DNA of 64,000 bases, from contig OW568895.1 in NCBI GenBank assembly GCA_938743325.2, forward strand, positions 250,501 through 314,500, written 5' to 3'. Both the position numbers and the translations under genes were made by a program. Positions within the stretch are counted from its first letter, which is position 1; each line of letters starts with the position of its first letter. Shown piece after piece: positions 49,008 through 58,983 of this stretch. A model generated the notes under the pieces. The model had not been told where the DNA came from and did no database searches. It saw only the letters and a list, made by a program, of their open reading frames with translations. The stretch comes from Pycnococcus provasolii (Eukaryota > Chlorophyta > Pseudoscourfieldiophyceae > Pseudoscourfieldiales > Pycnococcaceae).

Positions 49008-52000
49008 TCATGGTGGTCGGATGGCGTTCAACAAATCGAGAGCGCGCACAAGGCCGGTTGGCGCAGCACGTGGCGCATGGGGCGACAGCTCCACATGTGG
49101 CGGTGGTTCTGGCAGTGCAAACTCCGATCGCCGAGGAGGTAGACGAAGAACAGCCTGCTTGAGCGCATCGCCATCTTCTTCCTCAGCCTCTTCCTCCGAA
49201 GATGACAGAAGTGCATCGGAGGAATCGGATGCAACGAAGGACGTCCCAGCCTGTCTTGACCGTGCAATTTTTTCCAGTTTCTGCGAAGGGCTCATCGGAG
49301 GCTTCTTCGGGCTGGCGGCGGCTGATGGTGCTTTCTTCTTTGGAGAATCGTAGGTTCTCTTCTGCGGACTCTTCAAAGGACTGCTCGCAGAAAGAGAAGG
49401 TGCCGCTGGATGTTGCTGAGAACCGCTACCACTGACCCCCCCTTCTGCCTTCTGTCCAGTTGCCGCCGCCGCTTCCATAGGCCAGTGAAGGCGAAGTGCC
49501 GGCACGGATGCAGATGTCGATTCGACGGCTGCCGCTTTCCCATGTCGAGTCTCGCGATGATCATGACTTGCGGGAGCCACCTCAGCTATTGTGGCTGTGG
49601 CGTGGCGTGTCCTCGCGTAGCCTGTTGATCCAGGTTTTGTCACGCGGCTTCGGCCACTAAAGTCGCTCAGACGGCGTTTCCGCGCCTTCGTCGCCGTTTC
49701 GTGAATTCCACTGGCAAGCGCCTCGGCACGTCTCAGCACGTCGCTCGGCAAACGGTCCAGTGCCATGCCACCCTTGAGCAACAGCGACAGCATCTGAACC
49801 TCGGTGACCTTCGCGCCGTCAATGTCAACAAAGTACCCACTGACATCACATGCCGAAAGCTTCAGTCGACTCAGGGCACGCTCCTTCTCCTCCTCTGCAC
49901 TGACGCGACGAGCCTTCTCATGCTCCAGCTCCTCGGCGGCGGCTGATGCTGATTTGATTGCACGACGCAGCTCCGCGCGGCGGCCGTTCGCATCCTCAAC
50001 GGCGGCATCGCGCTCTAGACGAGCAACGTCGCGCTCAGCCGTAAGGCGCTCGGCGGCGCGCTTGCCATCAGTCTCGTGGCGGCTCCAGCGCACCGCAGCA
50101 CGGCGCAGATTCGATGCCATGACGTCAAGTGGGCGCCCGAACGATCGAATCAGCGATGACTCAAGCGAAGCCACATCCGGGAACTGCGAAAATACATCTT
50201 GCATCATCGACTCGATGTCACGCTCTATTTGCGACGAGGCTGTTTCGGCGCGTTCCACCAGGCGCGACGCGATGACATCAGCCGACTCGACGAGTTCAAG
50301 AGCGCGCTGGGCTGCGCTCGCCACTTCCTTGCAGCGAGATTCGGAACGATGCCGAGCAGCTCGCATACGCGCGTTTGCCGACTCCAACGAACGGATGCGC
50401 GTCTTGGCCGACTCTGCCGCGTCCCGTTCGGTGGCGGCCTCATTCGTTGCCGACAAAGCATCAGCTTTCGCCGCCTCGCACTCCTGCCGAACCTTAGCAA
50501 TTTCCGCCGTGTAAATGTCGCGCGCCTCCTTTGCATCCATCTCGCTCGCTTCGGCGCGTCTCGAAATTTCCGCAGCGGCGTTGCGTGCCTCCTTTGCATC
50601 CGTCTCGCTCGCTTCGGCGCGTTGCCGCAACGTCTCCGCGGTCGCTTCCGCCGTCTTGCAAGCCGTCGCTGAAGCGACTGCCTCGCTGCGCGCTGTGGCC
50701 AGCGACTCCGTTGTATGTGCATGTGCCGCTCGCTCTGACTCCAATCTTGCCAAAACGCTTGCGTGAGTGGCACTCTGCTCTTCTAGCAGAGCCGTCGTCT
50801 CAGCTCTCGTCTCGCTCATCTCGCGGCGGAGCTCGCCGAGTGCATCCGCCGTCTTCCGGTGCTCGCGCTGCTCCTCATCGAGTTCCTGTTTCGCTTCATT
50901 ATGTGCCACGCGAGCTTCCTCGGCAGCTCGCATCCACGAAGCACGCTCTCGGCGCAGAGTACTTTCGCCCGACTCTTTGTCCACGCTGCGCGCATGTCGC
51001 TCATCCTCGAGTGAGCGAGACGTCCGAGCATGCGCTGTGCGCTCCTCCTCGAGGCATGACGACGTCTCTGAGCGTATGGCCCTCTCGTCGTCGAGTGCCT
51101 TTCGCGTTCGTGCATGGGCCTGCCTTTCCTCCTCAAGTCGAGCCAAATCGGCGTCGTGGGCTCGGCGTTCCTCCTCAAGTGCGTGTTTGTCACGTTCGCG
51201 ACGCGCGCGAGACATCTCGTCATCTTCGCCGATGTACGGAGTGACTGCCGACAATGCGTTTGCACCGCCACGTGATTCCTTGAGCGCAGCGCGTACTTCG
51301 TCGAGGTCACGTTCCAGCGTGCTGGCGCGTGCACTCGCCGAGTCAGCGCGTCCCTCCGCGTCTGTGGCGCGTGCACTCGCCGCGTCCGCGCGCGCCTCCG
51401 CGTCCGCCAGACGCCGTGACGCCGACTGCATGTCCGGCAGAGCGCGTGCGGCATCCGCGCGCGCATGTCGCACGTCTTCCGCCAAAGCGTCGCGTTCACG
51501 CTCCAGCACTCCCACGCGCAATTCCGCGTCGTCCGCCCGTCGAGCAACGTCGCGCACCTCGGAGGTTAATCTTGCGGCATCCGCTCGTACCTGTCTCAAT
51601 TCTTCCGCCATCGCGTCGCGCTCGCGCCTCGCCGTTGCTGCAGTCGCTGTCGCGGCGTCTGCATCTGACCGAGCAGCCTGCATTGATGCATGCTCACGTG
51701 CGGCGGCATCCTCCGCGCGGCCTGCTGCACTTGTCGCTTCAGCTCGCGCACGCTCGGCGATCGCCAGCTTTTCCTTCCAGTCGTCAACGCGCGCCTTCAC
51801 GTCCGCGAGTTCTGTCGTGTGCACACCGACGCGCGCGTCAGCATCCGCGCGTGCGTCACGCGCCTCTCTGCGTGCCTCCGCGAGCTCCACGCGTGCGAGG
51901 TTAAGTCTCTCCTGCGAGGCGGCCGCCTGCCGCTCCGCATGGCTTGCGCGCTCTTCGAGCTCTTCGATGCGCTTCACGAGTCCATTGGCGAGCGTCGCGT

Positions 52001-52739
52001 CTTCTTGCAGCTTGGCATCCGACTCGGTGACGATGCGCCTAGTCGTATCGTATTCCGTCTCGAGCTGTTCGATGCGTTGCTCTAGCTGAGCTCGCCTCGC
52101 GGCGTGCTCCTTCTGCATCGTTTCCGCGTCGTCAGCTCGCTTCGTCGCTCGATCTTGGTCAGCACGCGCCGCGGCGGCAGCGGCTGCCGCTTCGTTGACT
52201 GCAAATGCGTCCTTCGCGCGCGCCCTTCGCAGCTCACCCACCTCGTCTGCAAGCGCCTCCGCGTTAGCCCTTGCACGCGCGAACGCCTCCTCGCGTGCAG
52301 CTGCGGCATTTAGAGCCGCCTCTGCCTCGCGAAGTTTTCCCTCAAGGTAGCCCACTCGTTCAAGGGACGCTGCAAGCGCTTTTGGCATGGACACAGCCTT
52401 GTTTGCGGACGTCGCGTTTCCGTTCGGCGTGCGCCACGACAGCGGCGACCCCCAGTGTGCGACTGCCGGGTCAATACCGAGGAAAGGTTTGAGTTGTTGT
52501 TGCTGCTGCTGCTGTTTGCTGCTGCTGCTGCTTGTGGTTGACGAGGGCGACGGCGCGACGTTGGCCTTGTACATGGGCGTAGCTGGCGACGCCGAGCACT
52601 TCGCGGCCATGTGTCTCGCCCTTGCAATGATAGCGGCCCTGGACGTGCCCAGCATCGCGGCAGGTTGACTTCCACTGGCGTTCATGGAAACCTCATTAAA
52701 AGCTGGGGGCGAAGACGAGTAAGGTGGCGAAGAGACCAT
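49008..52739 (-). CDS. Long coiled-coil protein, unknown function
   Basis: 1243 residues. After a Ser/Gln-rich head, residues of about 110-980 are dominated by Ala, Arg, Glu and Asp in heptad-like order, with repeated blocks such as DAEARADAASARATDAEGRA, LEEERRAHDADLARLEEERQ and ASETDAKEARNAAAEISRRA / ASEMDAKEARDIYTAEIAKV. A more globular short region, CDVSGYFVDIDGAKVTEVQM and LLLKGGMALDRLPSDVLRRA, lies near 1000-1050, then a Ser/Lys/Pro-rich tail. Structural, centrosomal, Golgi or nuclear-matrix roles are all possible; the repeats prevent assignment. An alternative ATG at 52685 would remove 18 residues. A G/A-rich tract on plus (52877-52917) lies 140 bases upstream. Confidence 0.75.
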   Translation of the reverse strand: MVSSPPYSSSPPAFNEVSMNASGSQPAAMLGTSRAAIIARARHMAAKCSASPATPMYKANVAPSPSSTTSSSSSKQQQQQQQLKPFLGIDPAVAHWGSPLSWRTPNGNATSANKAVSMPKALAASLERVGYLEGKLREAEAALNAAAAREEAFARARANAEALADEVGELRRARAKDAFAVNEAAAAAAAARADQDRATKRADDAETMQKEHAARRAQLEQRIEQLETEYDTTRRIVTESDAKLQEDATLANGLVKRIEELEERASHAERQAAASQERLNLARVELAEARREARDARADADARVGVHTTELADVKARVDDWKEKLAIAERARAEATSAAGRAEDAAAREHASMQAARSDADAATATAATARRERDAMAEELRQVRADAARLTSEVRDVARRADDAELRVGVLERERDALAEDVRHARADAARALPDMQSASRRLADAEARADAASARATDAEGRADSASARASTLERDLDEVRAALKESRGGANALSAVTPYIGEDDEMSRARRERDKHALEEERRAHDADLARLEEERQAHARTRKALDDERAIRSETSSCLEEERTAHARTSRSLEDERHARSVDKESGESTLRRERASWMRAAEEARVAHNEAKQELDEEQREHRKTADALGELRREMSETRAETTALLEEQSATHASVLARLESERAAHAHTTESLATARSEAVASATACKTAEATAETLRQRAEASETDAKEARNAAAEISRRAEASEMDAKEARDIYTAEIAKVRQECEAAKADALSATNEAATERDAAESAKTRIRSLESANARMRAARHRSESRCKEVASAAQRALELVESADVIASRLVERAETASSQIERDIESMMQDVFSQFPDVASLESSLIRSFGRPLDVMASNLRRAAVRWSRHETDGKRAAERLTAERDVARLERDAAVEDANGRRAELRRAIKSASAAAEELEHEKARRVSAEEEKERALSRLKLSACDVSGYFVDIDGAKVTEVQMLSLLLKGGMALDRLPSDVLRRAEALASGIHETATKARKRRLSDFSGRSRVTKPGSTGYARTRHATATIAEVAPASHDHRETRHGKAAAVESTSASVPALRLHWPMEAAAATGQKAEGGVSGSGSQQHPAAPSLSASSPLKSPQKRTYDSPKKKAPSAAASPKKPPMSPSQKLEKIARSRQAGTSFVASDSSDALLSSSEEEAEEEDGDALKQAVLRLPPRRSEFALPEPPPHVELSPHAPRAAPTGLVRALDLLNAIRPP

Positions 52740-53305
52740 AACACAGATGCTTGCGTGCCGTGAAATGGAGAAGTGCGTGCGGTACCAAACACACACACAC
52801 ACAAAACACACAACACACACGCGAATGACAGACACCCTCCCAGGGGAGGTTGAGGGAAGGGTTCAAACCGGGGCACCCCGGGGAAAAGGAGGGGGAGGGA
52901 GAAGTCGGAGGAGAAGCAAAGCAGGCGGGAGAACGCGCCCTCAAGCGTTTACGCATGCAAGGACGGATCCCCCTTTCTCTTTTTGTCCAGGAAACTCTTA
53001 CTGGTGTGCATCGTCTTTCCTTTCCTTTCCTTTCTGATGTTTAAGGTTTCGTGTTGTTCTCGTGATTGCTGCCGTCGTGTTGGTCTCGTGCTTGCTCTCT
53101 TTGTCTGTTCTCGGTGATTGAAGTGACTAATGTACCTCTGTGGCGGGATACAGTACCGTACGAACAGAAACCTTGGCGACTTTTATCCGCCCGTACTCCT
53201 GGTAGCGTATTTGTATTCCACCCCCTGGCTGCCTGGGGCTGGGGGGGGATAGATAGGCCACTTCGAGGGAAATGTTGTTGATTACTTCGAAGCTGATGTG
53301 ACTGC
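52740..53305. promoter_or_regulatory. Coiled-coil gene promoter and S15 3' flank
   Basis: 566 bases. ACACAC/GTGTGT microsatellite at 52785-52820, GGGGCACCCCGGGGAAAAGG near 52880 and the G/A tract at 52877-52917 make up the coiled-coil gene promoter; TTTCCTTTCCTTTCCTTTC at 53015-53033 and the rest are the 3' flank of the S15 gene. No ORF supported. Confidence 0.4.
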
Positions 53306-53752
53306 TTAGATTTGCTTGCTGAGCTTCTCCCTGATGCCAAGCTCGGCGACGACGCGGTCAAAGGCGGCGCGGTCGTTCGAAAACAGGTACTTCATCAACT
53401 TTTTGCGCCTGGCGAGAATCTGCTGCAGTCCGCGCTGGCACGCGTAGTCCTTCCTGTTCTCCTTGAGGTGTGCCGTCAGCTGCGCCACGCGCGAGGTGAG
53501 CAGCGCAATCTGCACCTCGGACGACCCGCTGTCCTTTTCGTGCCTCTTAAACTCCGCAACTCTGCTGATGTCCGTGTTGAGGTTCACGCCTCTGGTGAGC
53601 GCGAGGTGGCCCACACGCTGACGCGCCGGGATGGTCGGTCGCGCCGGCGCACGCAGCGCAGTCGCGCGTGCCCGTGCGAGGTGGTTGGTTGTTCGCCCGT
53701 GGTTGGCGCGCACGTTGCTTTGCGTGAGCGTGGTGGAAGCGAGGGCCGCCAT
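53306..53752 (-). CDS. Organellar ribosomal protein uS15 with transit peptide
   Basis: 148 residues. The first ~55 (MAALASTTLTQSNVRANHGR, Arg/Ala/Thr-rich) are a chloroplast-style transit peptide. The mature 90 residues are bacterial-type S15: FKRHEKDSGSSEVQIALLTS, RVAQLTAHLKENRKDYACQR and QQILARRKKLMKYLFSNDRA. S15 binds the 16S rRNA central domain early in 30S assembly. In land plants rps15 is usually a plastid gene, so a nuclear copy here suggests transfer to the nucleus (plastid) or a mitochondrial S15; the transit peptide favours the plastid. Head to head with NOC1. Confidence 0.92.
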   Translation of the reverse strand: MAALASTTLTQSNVRANHGRTTNHLARARATALRAPARPTIPARQRVGHLALTRGVNLNTDISRVAEFKRHEKDSGSSEVQIALLTSRVAQLTAHLKENRKDYACQRGLQQILARRKKLMKYLFSNDRAAFDRVVAELGIREKLSKQI

Positions 53753-54042
53753 GGCTGTAGAAAGGGATTTGTGGCTGGGGCCCGGGGAGGCTTCGAAGGA
53801 GGGGCAAAAGTGGATAACAATGCAGCCTCCGGGAAGGGGAAAGACGAATGCACATGGGGATACCTCTTCGACGAGCTTGGGGGATACCTCTTCGAGTAAG
53901 TAGGGGTTAATGAGAATTTAAACCCCGAACTCGTTCCTCCGCCAAACTCTGCCGCCATTCCATCCCTCCGCCCGCCGCCTTTCCATTTCCAGGCGAGTCA
54001 CATACCCTTCCTTCCCTTTGACGCACAGAGCTGCTTTCCGCG
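53753..54042. promoter_or_regulatory. Divergent promoter with tandem GGGGATACCTCTTCGA
   Basis: 290 bases between S15 and NOC1. GGGGATACCTCTTCGA occurs twice in the same orientation, 53856-53871 and 53880-53895, separated by CGAGCTTG. AACCCCGAAC follows at 53921-53930 and a C/T-rich leader (CCATCCCTCCGCCC, CCCTTCCTTCCCTTTG) runs to the NOC1 ATG. Confidence 0.55.
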
Positions 54043-56738
54043 ATGGGCGCGTCGAAGCTCGTGGAAAACGACGACGTGCAAGACGACGGCGAGAACGTCG
54101 ACGCGCTTAGAAGCGACGTCGCGCGGGAGCTGCGTGCGCTCGGACTTGCCGCGGGAAACGCCTATGGTGCGAACGAAGAGTTCGACTTCTCGGACTTTGC
54201 TCCCTCGGCATCCGCTCGGCCCATCAACCCAACGTCCACGTCCAAGTCGCTGGCGAAGAAAAATAAAAGGCACCAGCGGCTTGACAATGACCTTGACAAC
54301 GACGACGACGGCGGCGACGACGACGACGACAACCAAAGCAAGAAAGGGGGCGCTCCCAGTGCGGAAGCTCCCAACGTGCGCACACGCGTCTGGAACGAAG
54401 GCGCGGGCAAGGCGCCTGCAAGTCTGGCGACGCTCCAGCCGCCGGCATTCTCCGACGAACCGAGCATCTGGCACGAAGCGCTCGACGCGCTGACATCGAC
54501 GGATCGTGGCGCAAACGCAAAGCCGCCCAAGCCGGCTGACGTCGCTCGTATGAAGGCGACTGCTCGAGACTTGTGCCAAGCGGCGAGTGACGCGTTCGAA
54601 AAGGGCATCACAACGACACAGGGAAATACGCAGGAAGCAAAGTGGCTACGGCAGGTACGCAAAACGGGAACGGCTTCAGACAGGCTCGCAGCGTCCGTGC
54701 TTGTGGTGCGCGAGTCGTGCCTTGCCAACCTCAAGGCTCTCGACGCGCTCGTCGAGACTTGCTGCGGTGACGGCGGCGGCGGCGGCGGCGGCGACAGCCA
54801 CGACAAGTCGGCAAAGCAAGCTCGTAGGCAGCACCGCATGGCTGCCATCAGGGCGCTCTCCGAGTTGTTTCAAAGCGACGTACTCCTCCCCTCGGCGCGA
54901 AGAATGCGCACCTTCGAGGCGCGCGCGGCGAGTCTCGTGCAGCCGGACGTTACCACCAAGGACGGCGCACGAACGCTTATGTACTGGTACGTCGAGGACG
55001 AGGTGAAGCGCTGCTACAGCCGATTCGTGGACGCGCTCGAGGCGGCGTCGAAGGACATGCTCGCGCAAATGAAGGGCATCGGCATCAAGGCACTTGCCGG
55101 CCTGCTGACTGCGAAGCCGGAAAATGAGCAGCGCATGCTCTCGCTTGTTGTGAACAAGCTCGGCGATCCAGATCGGCACGCCGCAAGTCAGGCCTCATTC
55201 CTTCTCACCGGAGTTGTTGCCGTGCACCCCGCCATGAAGCGTATCATCTGTGACGAAGTGGCAAGCATGTGCTTCCGTCGAAACGTCGGCTTCCGCGCAC
55301 TGTACTACTGCCTGTTGTTCCTGCACGGAATCTCGTACAGCCATCGCAAGGCTGACACGCAGCTCGCAAGCCGGATGATGGCTACGTACTTCGAGCTACT
55401 TGGTCGCCTGTTCGGCAACGCTGCCGCAAAGCAGGAGGACGGGGGCGACAATGACGATGCAAACGAGCCGTCGTCGCGGTCGTCGAAGAAGAAAGATAAG
55501 AAGACTCCTAAGAAGAAGGGGCGAATGGGAAAGGCAGCCGCGAAGGCGGCGAAAAAAGCCGCGAAGGCGAATGCGGCAGGCGCAGGTGATGCCGACCCGC
55601 TAGCGGTGGATTCGCGCCTCCTTGGCGCTTTGCTCACTGGCATACGTCGCGCATTCCCGTACGTCGACGCAGACCGAAGCGACGAGCTAATCGAAAGCCA
55701 CCTTCCGAGGCTCTTCAAGCTCGCGCACGTTTCGAGCCTCAAGGCTTCCGTGCAGATCGCCGCGGTTGTGCACCAGCTCCTGGATGCACGACGCTCGACA
55801 TCCGATCGCTTTCACCGACTCGTCTACGAGCTTCTCTCTCGAGCGGGTGACACGGCGTCTCATGCTGGTGGGGAGCACCGTGGCGTCGTGAACCGCCTGC
55901 TCACAATCGTTCTCGCGCTGTGTCGTGACGATGTCAGCCACACTCGCGTATGCGCTTACGCGAGGCGCATGCTGCAGGTTGCAGGGCGCGTGAAGCCGCC
56001 AACCGCGTGTGGGATGCTGCTTGTCGTGAGCGAAATGTGCGCATCGAAACCCAAACTTCGCGACTTGATGATCGGCACGGCGAAGGATGCCAGGGACGAG
56101 GACCTCGTCGAAACATTTGCCGATGACGACGCTGATGACGATGGTCTTGTGGCGCTGGATGCGCCAGGTAATGCGCGCGTGCGAGGAGGAGACGGGAGTT
56201 CTGCCGATCCATCGCGTGATGTGCCGTCAGCTTTCGATCCACGAGCACGCGATCCTCGGTTCAGCGGCGCGGATCTCGAGGCGGTGTGGGAGCTCGGCTT
56301 GCTCGTATCCCATGTCCATCCGTCCGTGCGGGCCATGGCAACACAGTTAGCATCGACAGGGCGCATTTCCTACAATGGCGATCCCACAGCCGACTTAACG
56401 CTGATGTCATTCCTTCATAAGTTTGCGAAGAAGAAGGCGAAAGATAAGGGTGCAGCGGAGGTGGAGGTTGGAAGCCGGGCATTCGGTACGTTGCCAGAGT
56501 CGGAGATATCAGCCGACGACTTGTTCCATTTTCGCTACTGGAGGAGCAAGGAGCAGGGGCAGGAAGAGCCGCCTGCTAAGCGCCGTCGACTGCGCGAGGA
56601 TGACTTTGAAGAAGAAGATGATGACGACGACGACGTGTTCGCCGACGCGGACACCTACTATAGAACAGGTGGTGCGCAACGGCAGCGGGCAGCAGATGAC
56701 GACGACGACGACGACGATATTGACATTGATATTGACTT

Positions 56739-56773
<35 letters not shown>

Positions 56774-56898
56774 TTGATGTTGATGACATTGATGAAGACG
56801 ACGACGATGATGATGATGATGATGACATTGATGAAGACGACATTGACGATGAGCTCTTTGACGAGCTTTTTGAGAACAGTGACGACGATATGGAGTAA
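54043..56898 (+). CDS. Ribosome-assembly factor NOC1/CEBPZ (CBF/Mak21 family)
   Basis: 951 residues. The family's HEAT-like body is clear: GARTLMYWYVEDEVKRCYSR, AAHASQ-type HAASQASFLLTGVVAVHPAM, NVGFRALYYCLLFLHGI and the CBF domain with AFDPRARDPRFSGADLEAVW, HVHPSVRAMATQLASTGRIS and YNGDPTADLTLMSFLHKFAK near 730-810. Noc1 (Mak21) pairs with Noc2 to escort early 60S precursors out of the nucleolus; the human relative CEBPZ was first called a CCAAT-binding factor. Charged inserts (Asp-rich at about 80-100, Lys-rich at 480-515) and an extreme acidic C-terminal tail (860-951) are present. Together with eL15 and CCT-eta it belongs to growth-linked housekeeping. Confidence 0.95.
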
Positions 56899-56972
56899 TT
56901 TGTGTATCTTAGTTGCCATGTAAGAAAATTCACCTTCAGCTTACACAGTCAGCCCATCGTCCCCCATCCTGA

Positions 56973-58721
56973 TTAATTGTTGTCCTGGTGCGAGTACGGA
57001 AAGTAGTGTAGCTTCTCGCGTAAGTTCGCGGCCACGGTACCAATGAATGCCGACAGCGCGGAGAAAATCCAAAGAACGCTGCCAAATGTGCACTTCTTGT
57101 AAAATGCCGACGCGGCGGAATATGGCGACGACGAGGCAGCCAACGCCCACACCGCCGCGCCGGCAATCGCCAAGGCTGCTGAGGCGATGTAGAACGTGAT
57201 GCGCGCCTTTGCGAGATTCTTCGACGCCGCAGAGCAAGCCGTACAGTTCTTCGTGTGCGAGCTGTAAACATCGAAGAGCTCTTCGTCACTCATGCGAGGT
57301 GGTAACGGAGGTGCCTCCGGCTCGTAGGGCACACGGCTTCCAACATCCTCCGATTTCGCACCATGCTTGTCCATCCAACGGCGAAACGCGACGTTCATCT
57401 TGTCCACCTTGGTGGGCAAATAGCAGCTCTTGTGCCAATCCTCCCCACGAAGGCGGTATTGCTCCGCCATGTTTTGTTCCTGGTGGTGCAAAAAGACGCC
57501 GTCTTGGTTGATAAAGGCTGTACCAAAAATGTGCATGAAGAAAGTCGGTACGATCGACGCAATTTTCGCCATTGGTCCAAATCCACCAGGCATCGTGCCG
57601 TCGTCATTCGGGCATGTCACGGTGGTGCCGATGAGTCGCGAGTGACCTGGTTTCGTAGGAGTGCAGTACAATGCAAGCAAACTTTTTCCCCCGCCGCTCT
57701 TGACGGTTTCAATTCGCATCAAGCAAGGCGGCAAGAAGTGGTGCGAAGCCTCGACATTTTCAGCCTCCACAGCGCCAGGCGGATCGATTTTGAACTTTAA
57801 GTCAAAGTTCTTGTCGGGATCACAGGCTTCTTTGTCTTCGATCCAGCGGAAAGGCTTCGCGTCGTCGCGATTTCCGACGATTCCGTGGTGGCTGACCGGA
57901 ACGTGACTGGAGTCGGAGACGTTCTCCATGAAGTATTCCCATCCATACGGCAGGTCACGCATGGACCAACCGTCTGCATGGCCTGTCGTAGTAAGCAGCT
58001 CATCAAACGTCTTTGCCGGCGTGTTGGAAGCTCGCAAAAACGCATCCGCATCGCCGTCACGCTCACCCCACACCCAGACGACGTTGTGAATCGTCTGCAC
58101 TGGGCGCACGCCGCGAAGGCAGCTCCTCTCATTCTGTCGTGCACGTTCCATTTCCTCCGATGTAGCCTGTGGAATGTCCAAAACCTTGCCGTCGCCGTCG
58201 AAGCGCCACCCATGGTAGCTACACATGAGCGTGCCATCAGCCTCAACACGCCCTTCACTCATCGGCGCCAGGCGATGTGGGCACACATCTTCTGCGGCAT
58301 GCCAATCCTTCCCGTCGTGCCACATCACGAGCTGTACGCCGAGAAGATACATGCGTTGCGGACGTGATTTATCCGTGAGATTATCCACAAGAAGTGGATA
58401 CCACTGAGCCGTCCAATTAAAACGTGCAAGCTCAGGTGATACGTCGTCGCATTCCTCTTCATCCTCTTGATAATTTTTTTCCTTTTGATCTTCTTCTTCT
58501 TTCGAAGTCGTTGTCGTCGTCGTCGTCGTTGCCACGAAGCGTGCCGTCTTCGTACGCCGCGCTGCGGCTGCGCCCCACTGTCCTAATCCATTGGCACTTC
58601 CTCCTCTGGAGTAGCCGCGTTGGCGATTTCTCCTCCTCATCATCATTGTTGTTTGCGGCGCACGGCGCACGCTTACCAAATGTACAGCTGCAGATCGCGC
58701 CGACACCATCGACACCATCAT
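56973..58721 (-). CDS. Rieske oxygenase, PAO/TIC55/PTC52 family
   Basis: 582 residues. An Arg/Thr-rich transit peptide precedes a Rieske 2Fe-2S centre with Cys147-x-His149 (CPHRLAPMSEGRV) and Cys167-x2-His170 (CSYHGW). The mononuclear iron site has the canonical N-x2-D-x2-H-x4-H (ENVSDSSHVPVSHHG: Asp270, His273, His278). Two C-terminal membrane helices and the redox CxxC of the family (KNCTACSAAS, near 507) follow. Members are plastid-membrane oxygenases such as pheophorbide a oxygenase in chlorophyll breakdown, TIC55 and PTC52; overall layout favours the PAO/PTC52 group but I cannot choose between them. Starts with two Met codons; converges on NOC1. Confidence 0.94.
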   Translation of the reverse strand: MMVSMVSARSAAVHLVSVRRAPQTTMMMRRRNRQRGYSRGGSANGLGQWGAAAARRTKTARFVATTTTTTTTSKEEEDQKEKNYQEDEEECDDVSPELARFNWTAQWYPLLVDNLTDKSRPQRMYLLGVQLVMWHDGKDWHAAEDVCPHRLAPMSEGRVEADGTLMCSYHGWRFDGDGKVLDIPQATSEEMERARQNERSCLRGVRPVQTIHNVVWVWGERDGDADAFLRASNTPAKTFDELLTTTGHADGWSMRDLPYGWEYFMENVSDSSHVPVSHHGIVGNRDDAKPFRWIEDKEACDPDKNFDLKFKIDPPGAVEAENVEASHHFLPPCLMRIETVKSGGGKSLLALYCTPTKPGHSRLIGTTVTCPNDDGTMPGGFGPMAKIASIVPTFFMHIFGTAFINQDGVFLHHQEQNMAEQYRLRGEDWHKSCYLPTKVDKMNVAFRRWMDKHGAKSEDVGSRVPYEPEAPPLPPRMSDEELFDVYSSHTKNCTACSAASKNLAKARITFYIASAALAIAGAAVWALAASSSPYSAASAFYKKCTFGSVLWIFSALSAFIGTVAANLREKLHYFPYSHQDNN

Positions 58722-58983
58722 GATTGCAGTCTAAGCCAACAAATTGACAAAGGTTGAGTGGAGAGAGCGTGATCTATGAACTATATTATATAGTATGTGA
58801 CAGAAAGAGCGCGTTGTTGTTGAAAATAAATAAGTGGCCCCCGTTCGTTGAATGGAATGATTTAGGGGTTGGGATTTCTGTTATTGAGATGAAGTGTCTG
58901 AAGTTCGGGGTTCCTCCATCCCGGGATTATCCGAACCGTGGGGCCCACCCACCTCCAAAGTCCAAAACCTTCCCCAGGGCGTC
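58722..58983. promoter_or_regulatory. Divergent promoter, Rieske and exonuclease genes
   Basis: 262 bases with GTTCGGGGTT at 58903-58912 (plus sense), AACTATATTATATAGTATG (AT-rich, TATA-like palindrome) near 58780-58798 and GGGGTTGGGATTTCTG at 58865. No long pyrimidine tract here. Confidence 0.45.

Noticed and set aside
50767-52089. 440-codon Ser/Arg/Ala-rich plus-strand frame opposite the coiled-coil gene
   Set aside because: Antisense shadow of repeated Glu/Ala/Arg codons; no start context, no domain.
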